Source: CAILHX01 sp046155285 (GTDB taxonomy: Bacteria > Pseudomonadota > Gammaproteobacteria > Burkholderiales > Methylophilaceae). Taken from it: a stretch of DNA of 64,000 nucleotides. The translations under genes were made by a program, and so were the position numbers. The stretch's first letter is position 1. The number at the start of each line of letters is the position of its first letter. The notes under the pieces are model-generated. The model did no database searches and had not been told where the DNA came from. It saw only the letters and a list, made by a program, of their open reading frames with translations. The stretch covers positions 11,333 through 75,332 of the forward strand of contig JBJXEA010000020.1 in assembly GCA_046155285.1 (NCBI GenBank). Reading direction: 5' to 3'. Below are positions 23,679 to 32,980 of the stretch, piece after piece.

Positions 23679-24845
23679 ATGGCTATGAATAACAAGTTTG
23701 AGTCTTGGACGCAGTACCTCACCTTACGCAACCAGTTTTTCATGGTGTCTGCGGTGGCGGTGGCTGTATTCGCCATACGCCTGTTTGAGTCGGCGATGCC
23801 TATCGTCATCGTGTTGCTGATATTTAACGTGTGGATTGCACAATGGTTCGGCATCAACGCGCATCGCCGTTCCGAGGCCATCGCTAAGGCTTTGCAAGTA
23901 ATGGCCGCTGGCGATATGTCGCAAAAATTCGAACTCAACGGCAAGGACGACTTTGCACTGCTAGCCAAAGAATATGACAAGGCGCGGTTGGGTACGGCCA
24001 ACCTGATTCAGAACGTGCGGGATACCGCGATGGATCTGGATGGCGCATCAGCGGAGATGAGCGCCATTGTAGCGCGTGCCGAAGTAGCTATTTCCAGCCA
24101 AGGAGACCACACCAATCAAATTGTGGACAGCATTTTGCAGCTGGCGGATCATACAAAAGCGGTTTCCGCTCAGGCTAAGGAGGTGGTGGAGACAGCGCGA
24201 GAAGCCAACAACGCGGCGGTGAGCGGCAGTGTCGTGGTAGGTAAAACCATCAGCTCATTGGAGCATATCTCTACCGACGTGCGCGGTATCGCGGTGTCTA
24301 TCGAGGCGCTACAAGAAGAAATCAGCAAGATAGGTTCGGTGATGCAGGTGATTCGTGAGATTTCTGAACAAACCAACCTGCTGGCATTGAATGCTGCGAT
24401 TGAAGCAGCGCGTGCCGGTGAAGCTGGACGTGGCTTTGCGGTGGTGGCGGATGAAGTGCGCAATTTGTCGCAACGCACCGGAAAATCCACCGAAGAAATC
24501 GGCAAAATTATCGCCAGCCTGCAAGACAAGGCACAGGCAGTTTCCAAAACGGTGCAAGAAAAACAAGAAGAGGCCATTTCAGCCGGCGCCAACGCCAAAG
24601 CCGCTGACGAGGCGCTGCATGGCATCGTGAACTACGTGGAAACCATCGTTGGCATGTCGGATACCATCGCCACCTTAGCCGCCAACCAAGAAGACGCTGC
24701 CAGCGGCATTACCGAAGCCGCCAACTATATTGGTGCGCTGTCCAGCAAAACCGCGGAAGAAGCTAGCGCGTTTAACAGCATGTCGCAAAATGTGCGAAGC
24801 AAGGCGCAGAATTTGAATAGTTTGGTATCGAAGTTCAAACTTTGA
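23679..24845 (+). CDS. Methyl-accepting chemotaxis protein with a minimal periplasmic part
   Basis: A 388-residue chemoreceptor. Two hydrophobic helices occupy about residues 20-65 with almost no periplasmic loop, so there is no obvious external sensor domain. A short HAMP-like linker follows, then a long cytoplasmic coiled coil. The signalling tip is canonical (about 230-260: EISEQTNLLALNAAIEAARAGEAGRGFAVVADEVR). Such receptors sense internal or membrane signals such as energy state. An intrinsic terminator follows. No che or flagellar genes are nearby. The ligand is unknown. Confidence 0.92.
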   Translation: MAMNNKFESWTQYLTLRNQFFMVSAVAVAVFAIRLFESAMPIVIVLLIFNVWIAQWFGINAHRRSEAIAKALQVMAAGDMSQKFELNGKDDFALLAKEYDKARLGTANLIQNVRDTAMDLDGASAEMSAIVARAEVAISSQGDHTNQIVDSILQLADHTKAVSAQAKEVVETAREANNAAVSGSVVVGKTISSLEHISTDVRGIAVSIEALQEEISKIGSVMQVIREISEQTNLLALNAAIEAARAGEAGRGFAVVADEVRNLSQRTGKSTEEIGKIIASLQDKAQAVSKTVQEKQEEAISAGANAKAADEALHGIVNYVETIVGMSDTIATLAANQEDAASGITEAANYIGALSSKTAEEASAFNSMSQNVRSKAQNLNSLVSKFKL

Positions 24846-24870
24846 AAAGTCCGTGATTGGTGATAAAAAC

Positions 24871-24894
24871 GGCAGCTTAGGCTGCCATTTTTTT
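24871..24894 (+). terminator. Intrinsic terminator after the chemoreceptor gene
   Basis: GGCAGC-TTAG-GCTGCC stem-loop followed by ATTTTTTT. The stem is 6 bp, all G/C-rich. A run of A residues before the stem (GATAAAAAC) could let it serve the convergent panC gene as well, whose stop lies at its edge. Confidence 0.75.
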
Positions 24895-25723
24895 AGATCA
24901 TAAAGGTAAGATTATCAATCAGCCGCGTCTTACCTAGCCTTGCCGCCCCCAATACGACTAGCTCACGCTCACGAGCTAGTGGGGACTGCAAGGTAGTAGC
25001 CGAGCGCACGGCGATGTAGTCCACCTGCCAGCCCAGTTGCGTGAGGTATTGCGTGGTTTGCGTCTCAATCGCTGCAAAACCGCGCTGCCCGCCTTGTATC
25101 GCCTGCACTACTTGCTGCAATGCCTTGTAGAGTCTGGGCGCTTCCACTCTTTCTGCCGGTTTCAGATAGCTATTACGCGAACTCATAGCTAAGCCATCAC
25201 TCTCCCGCACCGTTTCGCCCGCTAGAATTTCAGCGTCCAAGGCCAATTGCTCCACCATGTGCCGAATAATGTGCAATTGCTGAAAGTCCTTCTTACCGAA
25301 TACCGCCACTTGCGGCTGCACAATGTTGAACAACTTCAACACCACCGTCGCCACGCCGTGAAAATGCCCGGGGCGTACCGCGCCGCTGAGTTGGTCGGCA
25401 ATCTCTGGCAATGCGATGCGCACGTCTTGTGGCTGCGGATAGAGTGTGGCTTCATCTGGAGTAAATACGACGTCACATCCTGCTACTTGCAGCTTCTCGC
25501 AGTCGTCTTGGAGGGTGCGCGGATAGCTAGCTAAGTCTTCGTTGGGGCCAAACTGCAAGGGGTTGACGAAGATGCTTGCCACCACGCAATCGCCGCGCTG
25601 TTGCGCCAAATTGATGAGCGAGATGTGGCCCGCGTGCAGATTGCCCATCGTCGGCACGAAGGCAATGCTGGCTTCCTTGGCAAGCCGTGCGCGTAGTTCG
25701 GGGATGGTGGAAATAATATCCAT
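24893..25723 (-). CDS. panC: Pantothenate synthetase PanC
   Basis: A 276-residue enzyme that ligates pantoate and beta-alanine with ATP. The HIGH-type motif is VPTMGNLHAGHISLI (residues ~24-38); FVNPLQFGPNEDLASYPRT, GHFHGVATVVLKLFNIV and FGKKDFQQ are present. Start 25723 (MDIISTIPELR) matches the family. The longer frame includes part of a dispersed repeat and is rejected. It is the last gene of the pcnB-folK-dNK-panB-panC unit, separated from panB by a ~100-bp repeat. Confidence 0.96.
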   Translation of the reverse strand: MDIISTIPELRARLAKEASIAFVPTMGNLHAGHISLINLAQQRGDCVVASIFVNPLQFGPNEDLASYPRTLQDDCEKLQVAGCDVVFTPDEATLYPQPQDVRIALPEIADQLSGAVRPGHFHGVATVVLKLFNIVQPQVAVFGKKDFQQLHIIRHMVEQLALDAEILAGETVRESDGLAMSSRNSYLKPAERVEAPRLYKALQQVVQAIQGGQRGFAAIETQTTQYLTQLGWQVDYIAVRSATTLQSPLARERELVVLGAARLGKTRLIDNLTFMI

Positions 25724-25747
25724 TAAATAGGTGAGCGTTTTGTGTTG

Positions 25748-25847
25748 AACCACCCCGGCGCTGTGCGCCACCCCTCCTTAAAAAGGAGGGGATTGATACT
25801 TCCCCTCCTTTTTAAGGAGGGGTCGCCGCCTAGCGGCGGTGGTGGTT
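25748..25847. repeat. Dispersed palindromic repeat family 2, copy A
   Basis: Begins AACCACCCCGGCG and ends CGGCGGTGGTGGTT, with two internal CCCCTCCTT..AAGGAGGGG hairpins back to back. A related copy lies at 32849-32980. It sits inside the panB-panC interval and is transcribed with that operon, so it may lower panC expression by hairpin formation. Confidence 0.75.
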
Positions 25848-25865
25848 TATGAGATAGTTCAGTCA

Positions 25866-26642
25866 TCAGAAGCTATGTTCTTGCGCAGGAAATTTTCCAG
25901 ATTTCACCGCCTGCACATAAGCGCTCAACGCATCTGAAATGCTGACTGAGTCTTGCAGAAAATTGCGCGTGAACTTCAGCGTTTTCCCCGGATACATGCC
26001 CAGTACGTCGTGCAGCACCAGCACCTGGCCATCGCAGTCAACTCCAGCACCAATGCCGATGACAGGGATGCTGAGTTGTTGCGTGATCTGCTTAGCCAGC
26101 GCCGCTGGCACCATCTCCAGCACCAGCATACCGACACCGGCTTCCTGCAATTGAATAGCCTCGTGCAAGATACGCTTGGCATCGGCTTCACTCCTGCCCT
26201 GCACCTTGTAGCCGCCCAATTGGCGCACCGATTGCGGCGTAAATCCTAGATGCCCACACACGGCAATGCCTCGCTGCACCAAATAGCGCACGGTTTCAAT
26301 TTTGGCACCCTCCAACTTAACCATGTGCGCCCCGGCATTGATCAAATCATTAGCATTATCCAGCGCCAAATCCAGCGACTGGTCGCTGCCATAAGGCATA
26401 TCGGTGATGATGAACGCCGATGCCACCCCTGCCGCGACGCAATCGGTGTGGTACAGCATGTCCTGCATGGTCACGCCCAGCGTGTCCTTGCCACCCTGCA
26501 ACACCATGCCCAACGAATCACCAACCAACAACACCTCCACGCCCACGGCTTCCATCAAGGTAGCAAAGCTAGCATCGTAACAAGTCAGCACGGCGATTTT
26601 CTCGCCGCGGGTTTTCATAGCATGCAATTCGTTGAGTGTCAT
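25866..26642 (-). CDS. panB: 3-methyl-2-oxobutanoate hydroxymethyltransferase PanB
   Basis: A 258-residue TIM-barrel enzyme making ketopantoate from ketoisovalerate and methylene-tetrahydrofolate. Motifs: KIAVLTCYDASFA, LLVGDSLGMVLQG, MVKLEGA, CGHLGFTPQSV and IPVIGIGAGVDCDGQVLVLHDVLG. Start ATG shares the TAATG overlap with the upstream kinase stop. Part of the folate/pantothenate group, where folK also feeds the folate pathway. Confidence 0.97.
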   Translation of the reverse strand: MTLNELHAMKTRGEKIAVLTCYDASFATLMEAVGVEVLLVGDSLGMVLQGGKDTLGVTMQDMLYHTDCVAAGVASAFIITDMPYGSDQSLDLALDNANDLINAGAHMVKLEGAKIETVRYLVQRGIAVCGHLGFTPQSVRQLGGYKVQGRSEADAKRILHEAIQLQEAGVGMLVLEMVPAALAKQITQQLSIPVIGIGAGVDCDGQVLVLHDVLGMYPGKTLKFTRNFLQDSVSISDALSAYVQAVKSGKFPAQEHSF

Positions 26643-27289
26643 TATTCTAAATTGGGGTTAAAAAACTCACGTTGTCCGCGCATTTGACTGATGCGTTCCA
26701 CCAGCAAATCGAGCGCCGCATCGCTGCTAGCCACATCCAAATGCTCGTTGTTCACGATCAGCAATGGCGCGGATTCGTAGTGATGGAAAAAATCACTATA
26801 GCTCTTGGCAAGGCCTTCTAAATAGCTACGCGAAATGGCTTGCTCGTACTTGATGCCGCGTTTTTCTATGCGCTCTAGCAGCGCCTCTACCGGGGTTTGC
26901 AGGTAGATGAGTAGATCCGGCGGGGTGATTTGCAGTTGCAAATGCTGGTACATATTGCGGTACAGGCCAAACTCCTCGTCATTCAAGGTGAGCCTAGCAA
27001 ATAAAGGGTCTTTTTCTAGGAAAAAATCCGCCACGGTCACACCGCCAAACAAGTCAGGCTGGCTCAAAGCGCGCAGTTGCTCGACGCGCTGAAACAGGAA
27101 AAACAACTGCGTGGGCAGCGCGTGGCGTTCAGGGTTTTGATAAAACCGCTCAAGGAAGGGATTGGCTTCGGCATTTTCCAAAATCAAATTGGCCGAAAGG
27201 CGCTCTGCCAAGCGCTTCGCCAGCGTGGTCTTGCCGCTGCCTATAGGCCCTTCGATGACGATGTAACGGTATTTTTTAGGAATGCTCAT
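26642..27289 (-). CDS. Deoxynucleoside kinase (dGK/dAK family)
   Basis: A 215-residue P-loop kinase: YIVIEGPIGSGKTTLAKRLAE at residues ~8-28, then an E-N-P-F region typical of deoxyadenosine/deoxyguanosine kinases (ENAEANPFLERFY), and the LID arginines in ERIEKRGIKYEQAISRSYLE. It phosphorylates deoxynucleosides for salvage. Start 27289 overlaps the folK stop (ATGA); the longer frame is rejected. This kinase between folK and panB is the usual arrangement in betaproteobacteria. Confidence 0.92.
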   Translation of the reverse strand: MSIPKKYRYIVIEGPIGSGKTTLAKRLAERLSANLILENAEANPFLERFYQNPERHALPTQLFFLFQRVEQLRALSQPDLFGGVTVADFFLEKDPLFARLTLNDEEFGLYRNMYQHLQLQITPPDLLIYLQTPVEALLERIEKRGIKYEQAISRSYLEGLAKSYSDFFHHYESAPLLIVNNEHLDVASSDAALDLLVERISQMRGQREFFNPNLE

Positions 27290-27768
27290 GCGCTTAGTTT
27301 TTCTATGTTTTCGTCTTGGCACGCCACCAATAAATCCGCCACAGAACCCAGCTTTGGAATCAGCAAATCGGGCGCTATTTCCGCGAGCGGAAATAGCACA
27401 AAACCACGCTCATGCAAGCGCGGGTGGGGCAAGGTCAAAGTGGGCGTGTTCATCACTAAATCATCGTACAGCAAAAGGTCTAAATCGAGTACCCGTGGCG
27501 CGTTGGGGAAAGTGCGCTCACGGCCTTGCGCGGTTTCAATGACGAGCAATTTTTTGAGTAATTCCAAAGGCGTCAACGTGGTTTCCAGCATTGCCACAGC
27601 ATTGATAAAATCAGGCTGATTTTCGTAACCCAAGGGCGGCGTTTTATACAGCGAGGAGCTAAGCAACAACTTACATTCTGGTAGCCCGTCTAATGCGTTA
27701 AAGGCCGAAGTAACTTGTGTTGCGGGGTGTTGCAAATTGCTACCAAGCGCCACATACGCCAAGCTCAC
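27286..27768 (-). CDS. folK: 6-hydroxymethyl-7,8-dihydropterin pyrophosphokinase FolK
   Basis: A 160-residue HPPK of folate synthesis. The family pattern begins AYVALGSNLQHP; the central FINAVAMLETTLTPLELLKKLLVIE and the catalytic RVLDLDLLLYDD..LTLPHPRLHERGFVLFPLAEIAP are complete. The start is a GTG that overlaps the pcnB stop (GTGA), which agrees with the N-terminal alignment of the family. Tightly coupled to pcnB upstream and to the deoxynucleoside kinase downstream. Confidence 0.96.
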   Translation of the reverse strand: MSLAYVALGSNLQHPATQVTSAFNALDGLPECKLLLSSSLYKTPPLGYENQPDFINAVAMLETTLTPLELLKKLLVIETAQGRERTFPNAPRVLDLDLLLYDDLVMNTPTLTLPHPRLHERGFVLFPLAEIAPDLLIPKLGSVADLLVACQDENIEKLSA

Positions 27769-29129
27769 GACTCACTGCTTTCCACAAGGCTTGCTGTGTG
27801 CGCTCTACTTCCTGCTGGCTTACGCCTGCGCTTGCGCTTTCTCGGCTCGTTATCCGGTTGCAGCATGGCTTTGCGCTCATCCATATTGGCATCGGCAAAC
27901 TCTGTCCACCACTCGCCCAGTTCCATCGGCAGCTCGCCCGATTCACAGCGCAGCAGCAAAAAGTCATACGCCGCCCGGTAGCGTTCATTTTCCAGCAAGC
28001 GGTAAGGCCGCTGTCCGGCGCGTTGCTCAAAGCGCGGTTGCATCATCCAAATCTCGCGCATGGGGATGGAAAAACGCTTAGGAATCGCCAGTTTTTCGGC
28101 CTGAATATCCGACACGTCGTACATCGCCTGATTGAGCGCGGGCAGTGGCCGTTCACCGGCGGCTTGATATTTTTGCCAAGCTGCCAACACCTCGTGCCAC
28201 AGCAAACTGGCGAACAAAAACGCTGGCGAAACAGCTTTATCTTGCGCGATTCTGTCGTCGGTATTTTGCAGTGCCAGATTCACAAAACGCTCGCCCATAG
28301 GCTGTTCCAGCACCACGTCCAACATCGGTAGCACACCATGATGCAGGCCGTGTTCGCGCAACGCAGCGGCGCTTTCCATGGCGTGGCCGGATAAAAATAA
28401 TTTCAGCATTTCTTCAAATAAACGCGAAGGTGGCACGTCTTGCAACAAATCGGCCAGCTTGGCGATGGGCGCTTCGGTGGCGCGGTCTATGGTCAAGCCC
28501 AACTTGGCCGAAAGCCGCACCGCACGCAACATGCGCACAGGGTCTTCTCTGTAGCGCGTTTCGGCATTGCCTATCATGCGTAGCGTTTTCGATTTCACAT
28601 CCGACACGCCGTTGTGGAAATCCCACACTTCCTCGGTCGCGGGGTCGTAATACAAAGCGTTGACGGTAAAGTCGCGGCGCTCGGCATCCTGTTGCTGCGT
28701 GCCAAACACGTTGTCGCGCAAAATGCGGCCGGAGTCGGCAACCTGCGCGTCATCATTTTCAGATAAATGGCTGCCGCGATAAGTAGAAACCTCTATGGTT
28801 TCATTACCAAACAACACATGCACCAGCCGAAATCGCCGCCCGATGATGCGCGAACGGCGAAACACCTGCCGCACCTGTTCAGGCGTGGCGTTGGTGGCGA
28901 TGTCAAAATCTTTGGGAGTTTTGCCCAACATCAAATCGCGCACTGCGCCGCCGACGATGAAGGCGTCAAATCGCGCTTTTTGCAGCGCATCAGTAGTTTT
29001 AAGCGCTGCCGCGCTGATGTTACGAGGGTTGATGCCGTGGGCGCGTTTGCCGAATTTTTGTGCGCCAGAGGCAAAATGCGGTGCGGTTTTTTTAGGCCTG
29101 AAAACCTTTTGCAGCAGCTTGCGTATCAT
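27765..29129 (-). CDS. pcnB: Poly(A) polymerase PcnB
   Basis: A 454-residue class II nucleotidyltransferase that adds 3' poly(A) tails and targets RNA for decay. The catalytic motif is FIVGGAVRDLMLG followed by PKDFDIATNATPEQV; RRDFTVNALYYDP and RYREDPVRMLRAVRL follow. The C terminus is very basic (EPRKRKRRRKPAGS), as in PcnB rather than CCA-adding enzymes. Start 29129 (MIRKLLQKVF) was preferred over a 33-codon-longer frame because it matches the family N terminus. Confidence 0.94.
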   Translation of the reverse strand: MIRKLLQKVFRPKKTAPHFASGAQKFGKRAHGINPRNISAAALKTTDALQKARFDAFIVGGAVRDLMLGKTPKDFDIATNATPEQVRQVFRRSRIIGRRFRLVHVLFGNETIEVSTYRGSHLSENDDAQVADSGRILRDNVFGTQQQDAERRDFTVNALYYDPATEEVWDFHNGVSDVKSKTLRMIGNAETRYREDPVRMLRAVRLSAKLGLTIDRATEAPIAKLADLLQDVPPSRLFEEMLKLFLSGHAMESAAALREHGLHHGVLPMLDVVLEQPMGERFVNLALQNTDDRIAQDKAVSPAFLFASLLWHEVLAAWQKYQAAGERPLPALNQAMYDVSDIQAEKLAIPKRFSIPMREIWMMQPRFEQRAGQRPYRLLENERYRAAYDFLLLRCESGELPMELGEWWTEFADANMDERKAMLQPDNEPRKRKRRRKPAGSRAHTASLVESSES

Positions 29130-29278
29130 TGAGATTGGGATTGGCGATGTGAGGTTTTGACTGGTGCGATTATAGCGTAATCCATTGCGCTTCACCCTTC
29201 CTTTGCGGGGGGATTTCTTCACCGTCATTCCGACGAACGCTGAATGTCGAGAGCGATGTCTGCGCTACAATACGGCTC

Positions 29279-30310
29279 ATGAAAACCAGTCTTTTAGGCA
29301 CTAGCAACCTGCAAGTCTCCGAACTCTGCTTAGGCACCATGACTTTCGGCGAGCAGAACACCATTCAAGACGCCGCCAACCAGCTTGATTACGCGGTGGC
29401 GCAGGGCATCAATTTTATAGATACCGCCGAGATGTATCCGGTGCCGCCCAAGGGCGAGACCTGCTTTCGCACTGAGGAATACGTCGGCGCTTGGCTCAAA
29501 AATCAACAGCGAGATAAGCTCATCATCGCCAGCAAGATTTCCGGTCCGGCGCGTGGTTTTAACTGGATTCGTGGCGGCCCTAAAGTCAATCGAGAACACA
29601 TCCAGCTAGCCATTGATGACAGCCTGCAGCGCTTGCAGACTGACTATCTCGACCTGTATCAAATCCACTGGCCGGATCGCAATGTGCCATTTTTCGGGCA
29701 GACGGCGTACAACCCTGAGCAGGAGCGTGATTCCACGCCCATCTTGGAGCAATTGCAAACGCTGGGGGATTTGGTGAAAGCGGGAAAAGTACGCTATTTA
29801 GGTGTCAGCAACGAAACACCGTGGGGATTGTCGCAATTCCTGAGTCTGGCGGAGGAGGCAGGATTGCCGCGTGTCGTGTCCATCCAAAATGCCTACAGCT
29901 TAGTCAATCGCACCTTTGAATACGGCCTAGTCGAAATGTGCCACCGCGAACAAGTGGGACTGATGGCGTATAGCCCGCTAGCATTCGGCGTACTTTCTGG
30001 AAAGTATTTATCAAAAAATGGCAGTGGTCGCATCTCGCTATTCCCAAATTTTGGTCAGCGCTATCTCAAACTCCATGTACCAGAAGCGGTGACCGCTTAC
30101 GCAGAGATCGCCGCCAACCTCAACATTAGCCCGGCCATGCTGGCTTTGGCTTATGTCCGCAGCCGCTGGTTCGTGGGCAGCACCATCCTTGGCGCTACCA
30201 CTATGCAACAATTGCATGAAAACATCGCCAGCGCGAGTGTGGAATTAAGCGCCGAAACCCTGCAACAAATAGAAGCCGTGCATCTGCGCTTCCCCAACCC
30301 CGCGCCATGA
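29279..30310 (+). CDS. tas: Tas-like NADP(H)-dependent aldo/keto reductase
   Basis: A 343-residue aldo/keto reductase very similar in layout to E. coli Tas. LGTMTFGEQNT and the catalytic-Tyr block FIDTAEMYPVPPKGET match that family specifically; LDLYQIHWPDR, GVSNETPWG and the C-terminal GATTMQQLHENI follow. The physiological substrate of Tas is unknown. The 3' end overlaps mutS by 4 bases (ATGA), so the two may be co-expressed. Confidence 0.92.
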   Translation: MKTSLLGTSNLQVSELCLGTMTFGEQNTIQDAANQLDYAVAQGINFIDTAEMYPVPPKGETCFRTEEYVGAWLKNQQRDKLIIASKISGPARGFNWIRGGPKVNREHIQLAIDDSLQRLQTDYLDLYQIHWPDRNVPFFGQTAYNPEQERDSTPILEQLQTLGDLVKAGKVRYLGVSNETPWGLSQFLSLAEEAGLPRVVSIQNAYSLVNRTFEYGLVEMCHREQVGLMAYSPLAFGVLSGKYLSKNGSGRISLFPNFGQRYLKLHVPEAVTAYAEIAANLNISPAMLALAYVRSRWFVGSTILGATTMQQLHENIASASVELSAETLQQIEAVHLRFPNPAP

Positions 30311-32841
30311 CATCATTCGAGAGCCACACTCCCATGATGCGGCAGTATCTTGGGTTAAAAGCGGAACATCCCGACATGCTTTTGCTGTATCGCATGGGCG
30401 ATTTTTACGAGTTATTTTTTGAGGATGCGGAGAAGGCATCACGCTTGCTCGACATCACACTGACCCGTCGCGGAACCAGCAACGGCGAGCCTATCAAGAT
30501 GGCAGGTGTGCCTTATCACTCCGTCGAACAATATCTGGCCAAGCTAGTAAAACTGGGCGAGGCAATAGCGATTTGCGAGCAGGTTGGTGACCCTGCCACC
30601 AGCAAGGGGCCGGTGGAGCGCAAGGTGATGCGCATCATCACACCCGGCACGTTGACTGACAGCGCCTTGCTGGACGACACGCGCAACAATGTGTTGCTGG
30701 CGCTGTGTGTGCTGGGTGACAAGCTGGGGCTGGCGCGGCTGAATCTAGCTTCCGGCAGTTTTGTGTTGTGCGAGACCTCGCCGAATTCCATAGCGCAAGA
30801 ACTGGAACGCCTCAATCCGGCGGAAATCCTGCTGCCAGACGACTTGCGCCACCCTGCGCTGGAAACCAGCAAATGCGCCAAAAAACGGCTCGCACCTTGG
30901 CAGTTCGACGTGGAAAGCGCCACGCAAACGCTAACCAAACAATTTGGCGTACATGATTTGGCAGGTTTCGGTGTAACGGAAATGCCTGCCGCTATTGCCG
31001 CTGCGGGGGCTTTGCTGGAATACGTCAAGAATACCCAACGCTCAGCTTTGCCACATATTCTGGGCTTGAGCGTGGAACAAACCGATGCGTTTATTCAGCT
31101 CGATGCCGCCACCCGCCGCAATCTGGAGATAGACCAAACCCTGCGCGGCGAGCCATCGCCGACTCTGTATTCGCTGCTCAATACCACCGGCAATGCAATG
31201 GGCGCGCGGTTGTTGCGGCATTGGCTGCATCATCCTTTGCGCGACCATAGCGCCATCCAGCAACGTCTTGACGCGGTGGATGCGCTGCAAATACTGCACC
31301 GCGAGTTGCAACCCGTGTTGCGGCAAATCGCCGACATCGAACGCATCACTTCCAGAATCGCGTTGCGAACCGCCAGGCCGCGCGATTTATCGGCACTAAG
31401 AGAAAGCCTGAAACTACTGCCGGATTTAGCAAAACCTTTGCTTAACGAACCGCGCTTAAGCCAGCTTGCCGCGCCGCTTCAAGCTCCGGTTGAAGCGCTA
31501 GATTTACTCATCTGCGCCATCCGTCCCGAACCCGCCGCGGTGCTGCGCGAAGGCGGCGTGATTGCCGATGGTTTTGATGCGGAACTTGACGAACTACGCG
31601 CTTTGCAAGCCAATCACGGCGATTTTCTATTGCGCTACGAAGCCGCAGAAAAAAAACGCACTGGGCTGGTTAATTTGAAGGTGGAATACAACAGCGTGCA
31701 CGGTTTTTACATCGAACTCAGCCGCGCTCAAGCCGAAAACGCGCCGCCGGAATATCGCCGCCGCCAAACCCTGAAAAACGCCGAGCGCTACATCACGCCA
31801 GAACTGAAGGCATTCGAGGACAAAGTGCTCTCCGCTAACGAACGCGCGTTGGTACGCGAAAAAATGCTGTTCGAGACCGTGCTGGATGCACTCATCATCC
31901 ACATCGTCGCTTTACAGAAAAACGCCACCGCCGTGGCAGAGTTCGACGTACTGGCTTGCTTTGCCGAACGCGCGGAAACGCTGAATTACGTCTGCCCAGT
32001 ATTTACGAGTGACACCGCCATCGGTATAGAATCAGGTCGTCATCCAGTAGTGGAATGCATCGCGCAACCTTTCATCGCCAACGACACGTCGCTCAGCCCA
32101 TTCCGCCATCTTCTGCTGATAACAGGCCCTAATATGGGCGGAAAATCCACCTATATGCGTCAAACAGCGCTTATCGTACTGTTGGCGCATTGTGGTTGTT
32201 TTGTTCCGGCAAAATCCGCTGAAATCGGACTTGTAGATCGCATTTTCACCCGCATCGGCGCATCGGACGACCTCGCCGGAGGCCGCTCTACCTTCATGGT
32301 GGAAATGACCGAAACCGCCAACATTCTGCACAACGCCACCGAACATTCCTTAGTGCTGCTGGACGAGATTGGGCGCGGTACTTCCACATTTGATGGCCTA
32401 GCACTAGCTTGGGCGTGCGCCAGACACCTGCTAGAACGCAACCGCGCCTACACCCTATTCGCCACTCATTATTTTGAATTGACACGCTTAGTGGAAGACT
32501 ACAAACAAGTCGCCAACGTCCATCTGGACGCGGTGGAACATGCAGATACCATCGTGTTTCTGCACAGCGTAGAAGAAGGCGCTGCCAACCAGAGCTATGG
32601 CCTGCAAGTGGCCCAATTAGCGGGGATACCCAAGTCGGTCATCGCTGCCGCACGGCGCAGATTGGCACAACTGGAGCAGCAAAGCGTGACAACCACGCCG
32701 CAAACAGATTTATTCAGCAATGTAGAACCTGCCGAACCACAACTCAGCGCGCTGGAAGAAATGTTGCTGGATTTAGAGCCGGATAATATGAGTCCAAAAC
32801 AGGCGTTAGAAGCTTTGTATCAATTGAAAGGCTTGAATTAA
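30307..32841 (+). CDS. mutS: DNA mismatch repair protein MutS
   Basis: An 844-residue MutS (E. coli 853). The mismatch-binding Phe-x-Glu is in MGDFYELFFEDAEKA (about residue 32). The ATPase has Walker A LLITGPNMGGKSTYMRQ, the SxxSTF-type loop DDLAGGRSTFMVEM and Walker B LVLLDEIGRGTSTFDG, then FATHYFELT. The C-terminal small tetramer region (MSPKQALEALYQLKGL) is present. A complete gene, translationally coupled to tas. Confidence 0.98.
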   Translation: MTSFESHTPMMRQYLGLKAEHPDMLLLYRMGDFYELFFEDAEKASRLLDITLTRRGTSNGEPIKMAGVPYHSVEQYLAKLVKLGEAIAICEQVGDPATSKGPVERKVMRIITPGTLTDSALLDDTRNNVLLALCVLGDKLGLARLNLASGSFVLCETSPNSIAQELERLNPAEILLPDDLRHPALETSKCAKKRLAPWQFDVESATQTLTKQFGVHDLAGFGVTEMPAAIAAAGALLEYVKNTQRSALPHILGLSVEQTDAFIQLDAATRRNLEIDQTLRGEPSPTLYSLLNTTGNAMGARLLRHWLHHPLRDHSAIQQRLDAVDALQILHRELQPVLRQIADIERITSRIALRTARPRDLSALRESLKLLPDLAKPLLNEPRLSQLAAPLQAPVEALDLLICAIRPEPAAVLREGGVIADGFDAELDELRALQANHGDFLLRYEAAEKKRTGLVNLKVEYNSVHGFYIELSRAQAENAPPEYRRRQTLKNAERYITPELKAFEDKVLSANERALVREKMLFETVLDALIIHIVALQKNATAVAEFDVLACFAERAETLNYVCPVFTSDTAIGIESGRHPVVECIAQPFIANDTSLSPFRHLLLITGPNMGGKSTYMRQTALIVLLAHCGCFVPAKSAEIGLVDRIFTRIGASDDLAGGRSTFMVEMTETANILHNATEHSLVLLDEIGRGTSTFDGLALAWACARHLLERNRAYTLFATHYFELTRLVEDYKQVANVHLDAVEHADTIVFLHSVEEGAANQSYGLQVAQLAGIPKSVIAAARRRLAQLEQQSVTTTPQTDLFSNVEPAEPQLSALEEMLLDLEPDNMSPKQALEALYQLKGLN

Positions 32842-32848
32842 CCACCTT

Positions 32849-32980
32849 AAACCACCCCCGCCGCAAGCGGCGACCCCTCCTTGAAAAGGAGGGGAGAAAT
32901 GCCACCAATTCACCTTGGGTGCTGGGTTTTAACTCCTCTCCTTTTCAAGGAGGGGTGGCGCTTCAGCGCCGGGGTGGTTT
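32849..32980. repeat. Dispersed palindromic repeat family 2, copy B
   Basis: Opens AAACCACCCCCGCCG and closes GCGCCGGGGTGGTTT. The same CCCCTCCTT..AAGGAGGGG hairpins as in copy A (25748-25847) lie inside, separated here by a longer spacer. It lies between the convergent mutS and yjbQ genes; the yjbQ stop codon is at its edge. It may act as a bidirectional terminator. Confidence 0.75.

Noticed and set aside
27717..28331. 204-codon open frame opposite pcnB/folK
   Set aside because: Antisense shadow over two conserved genes.
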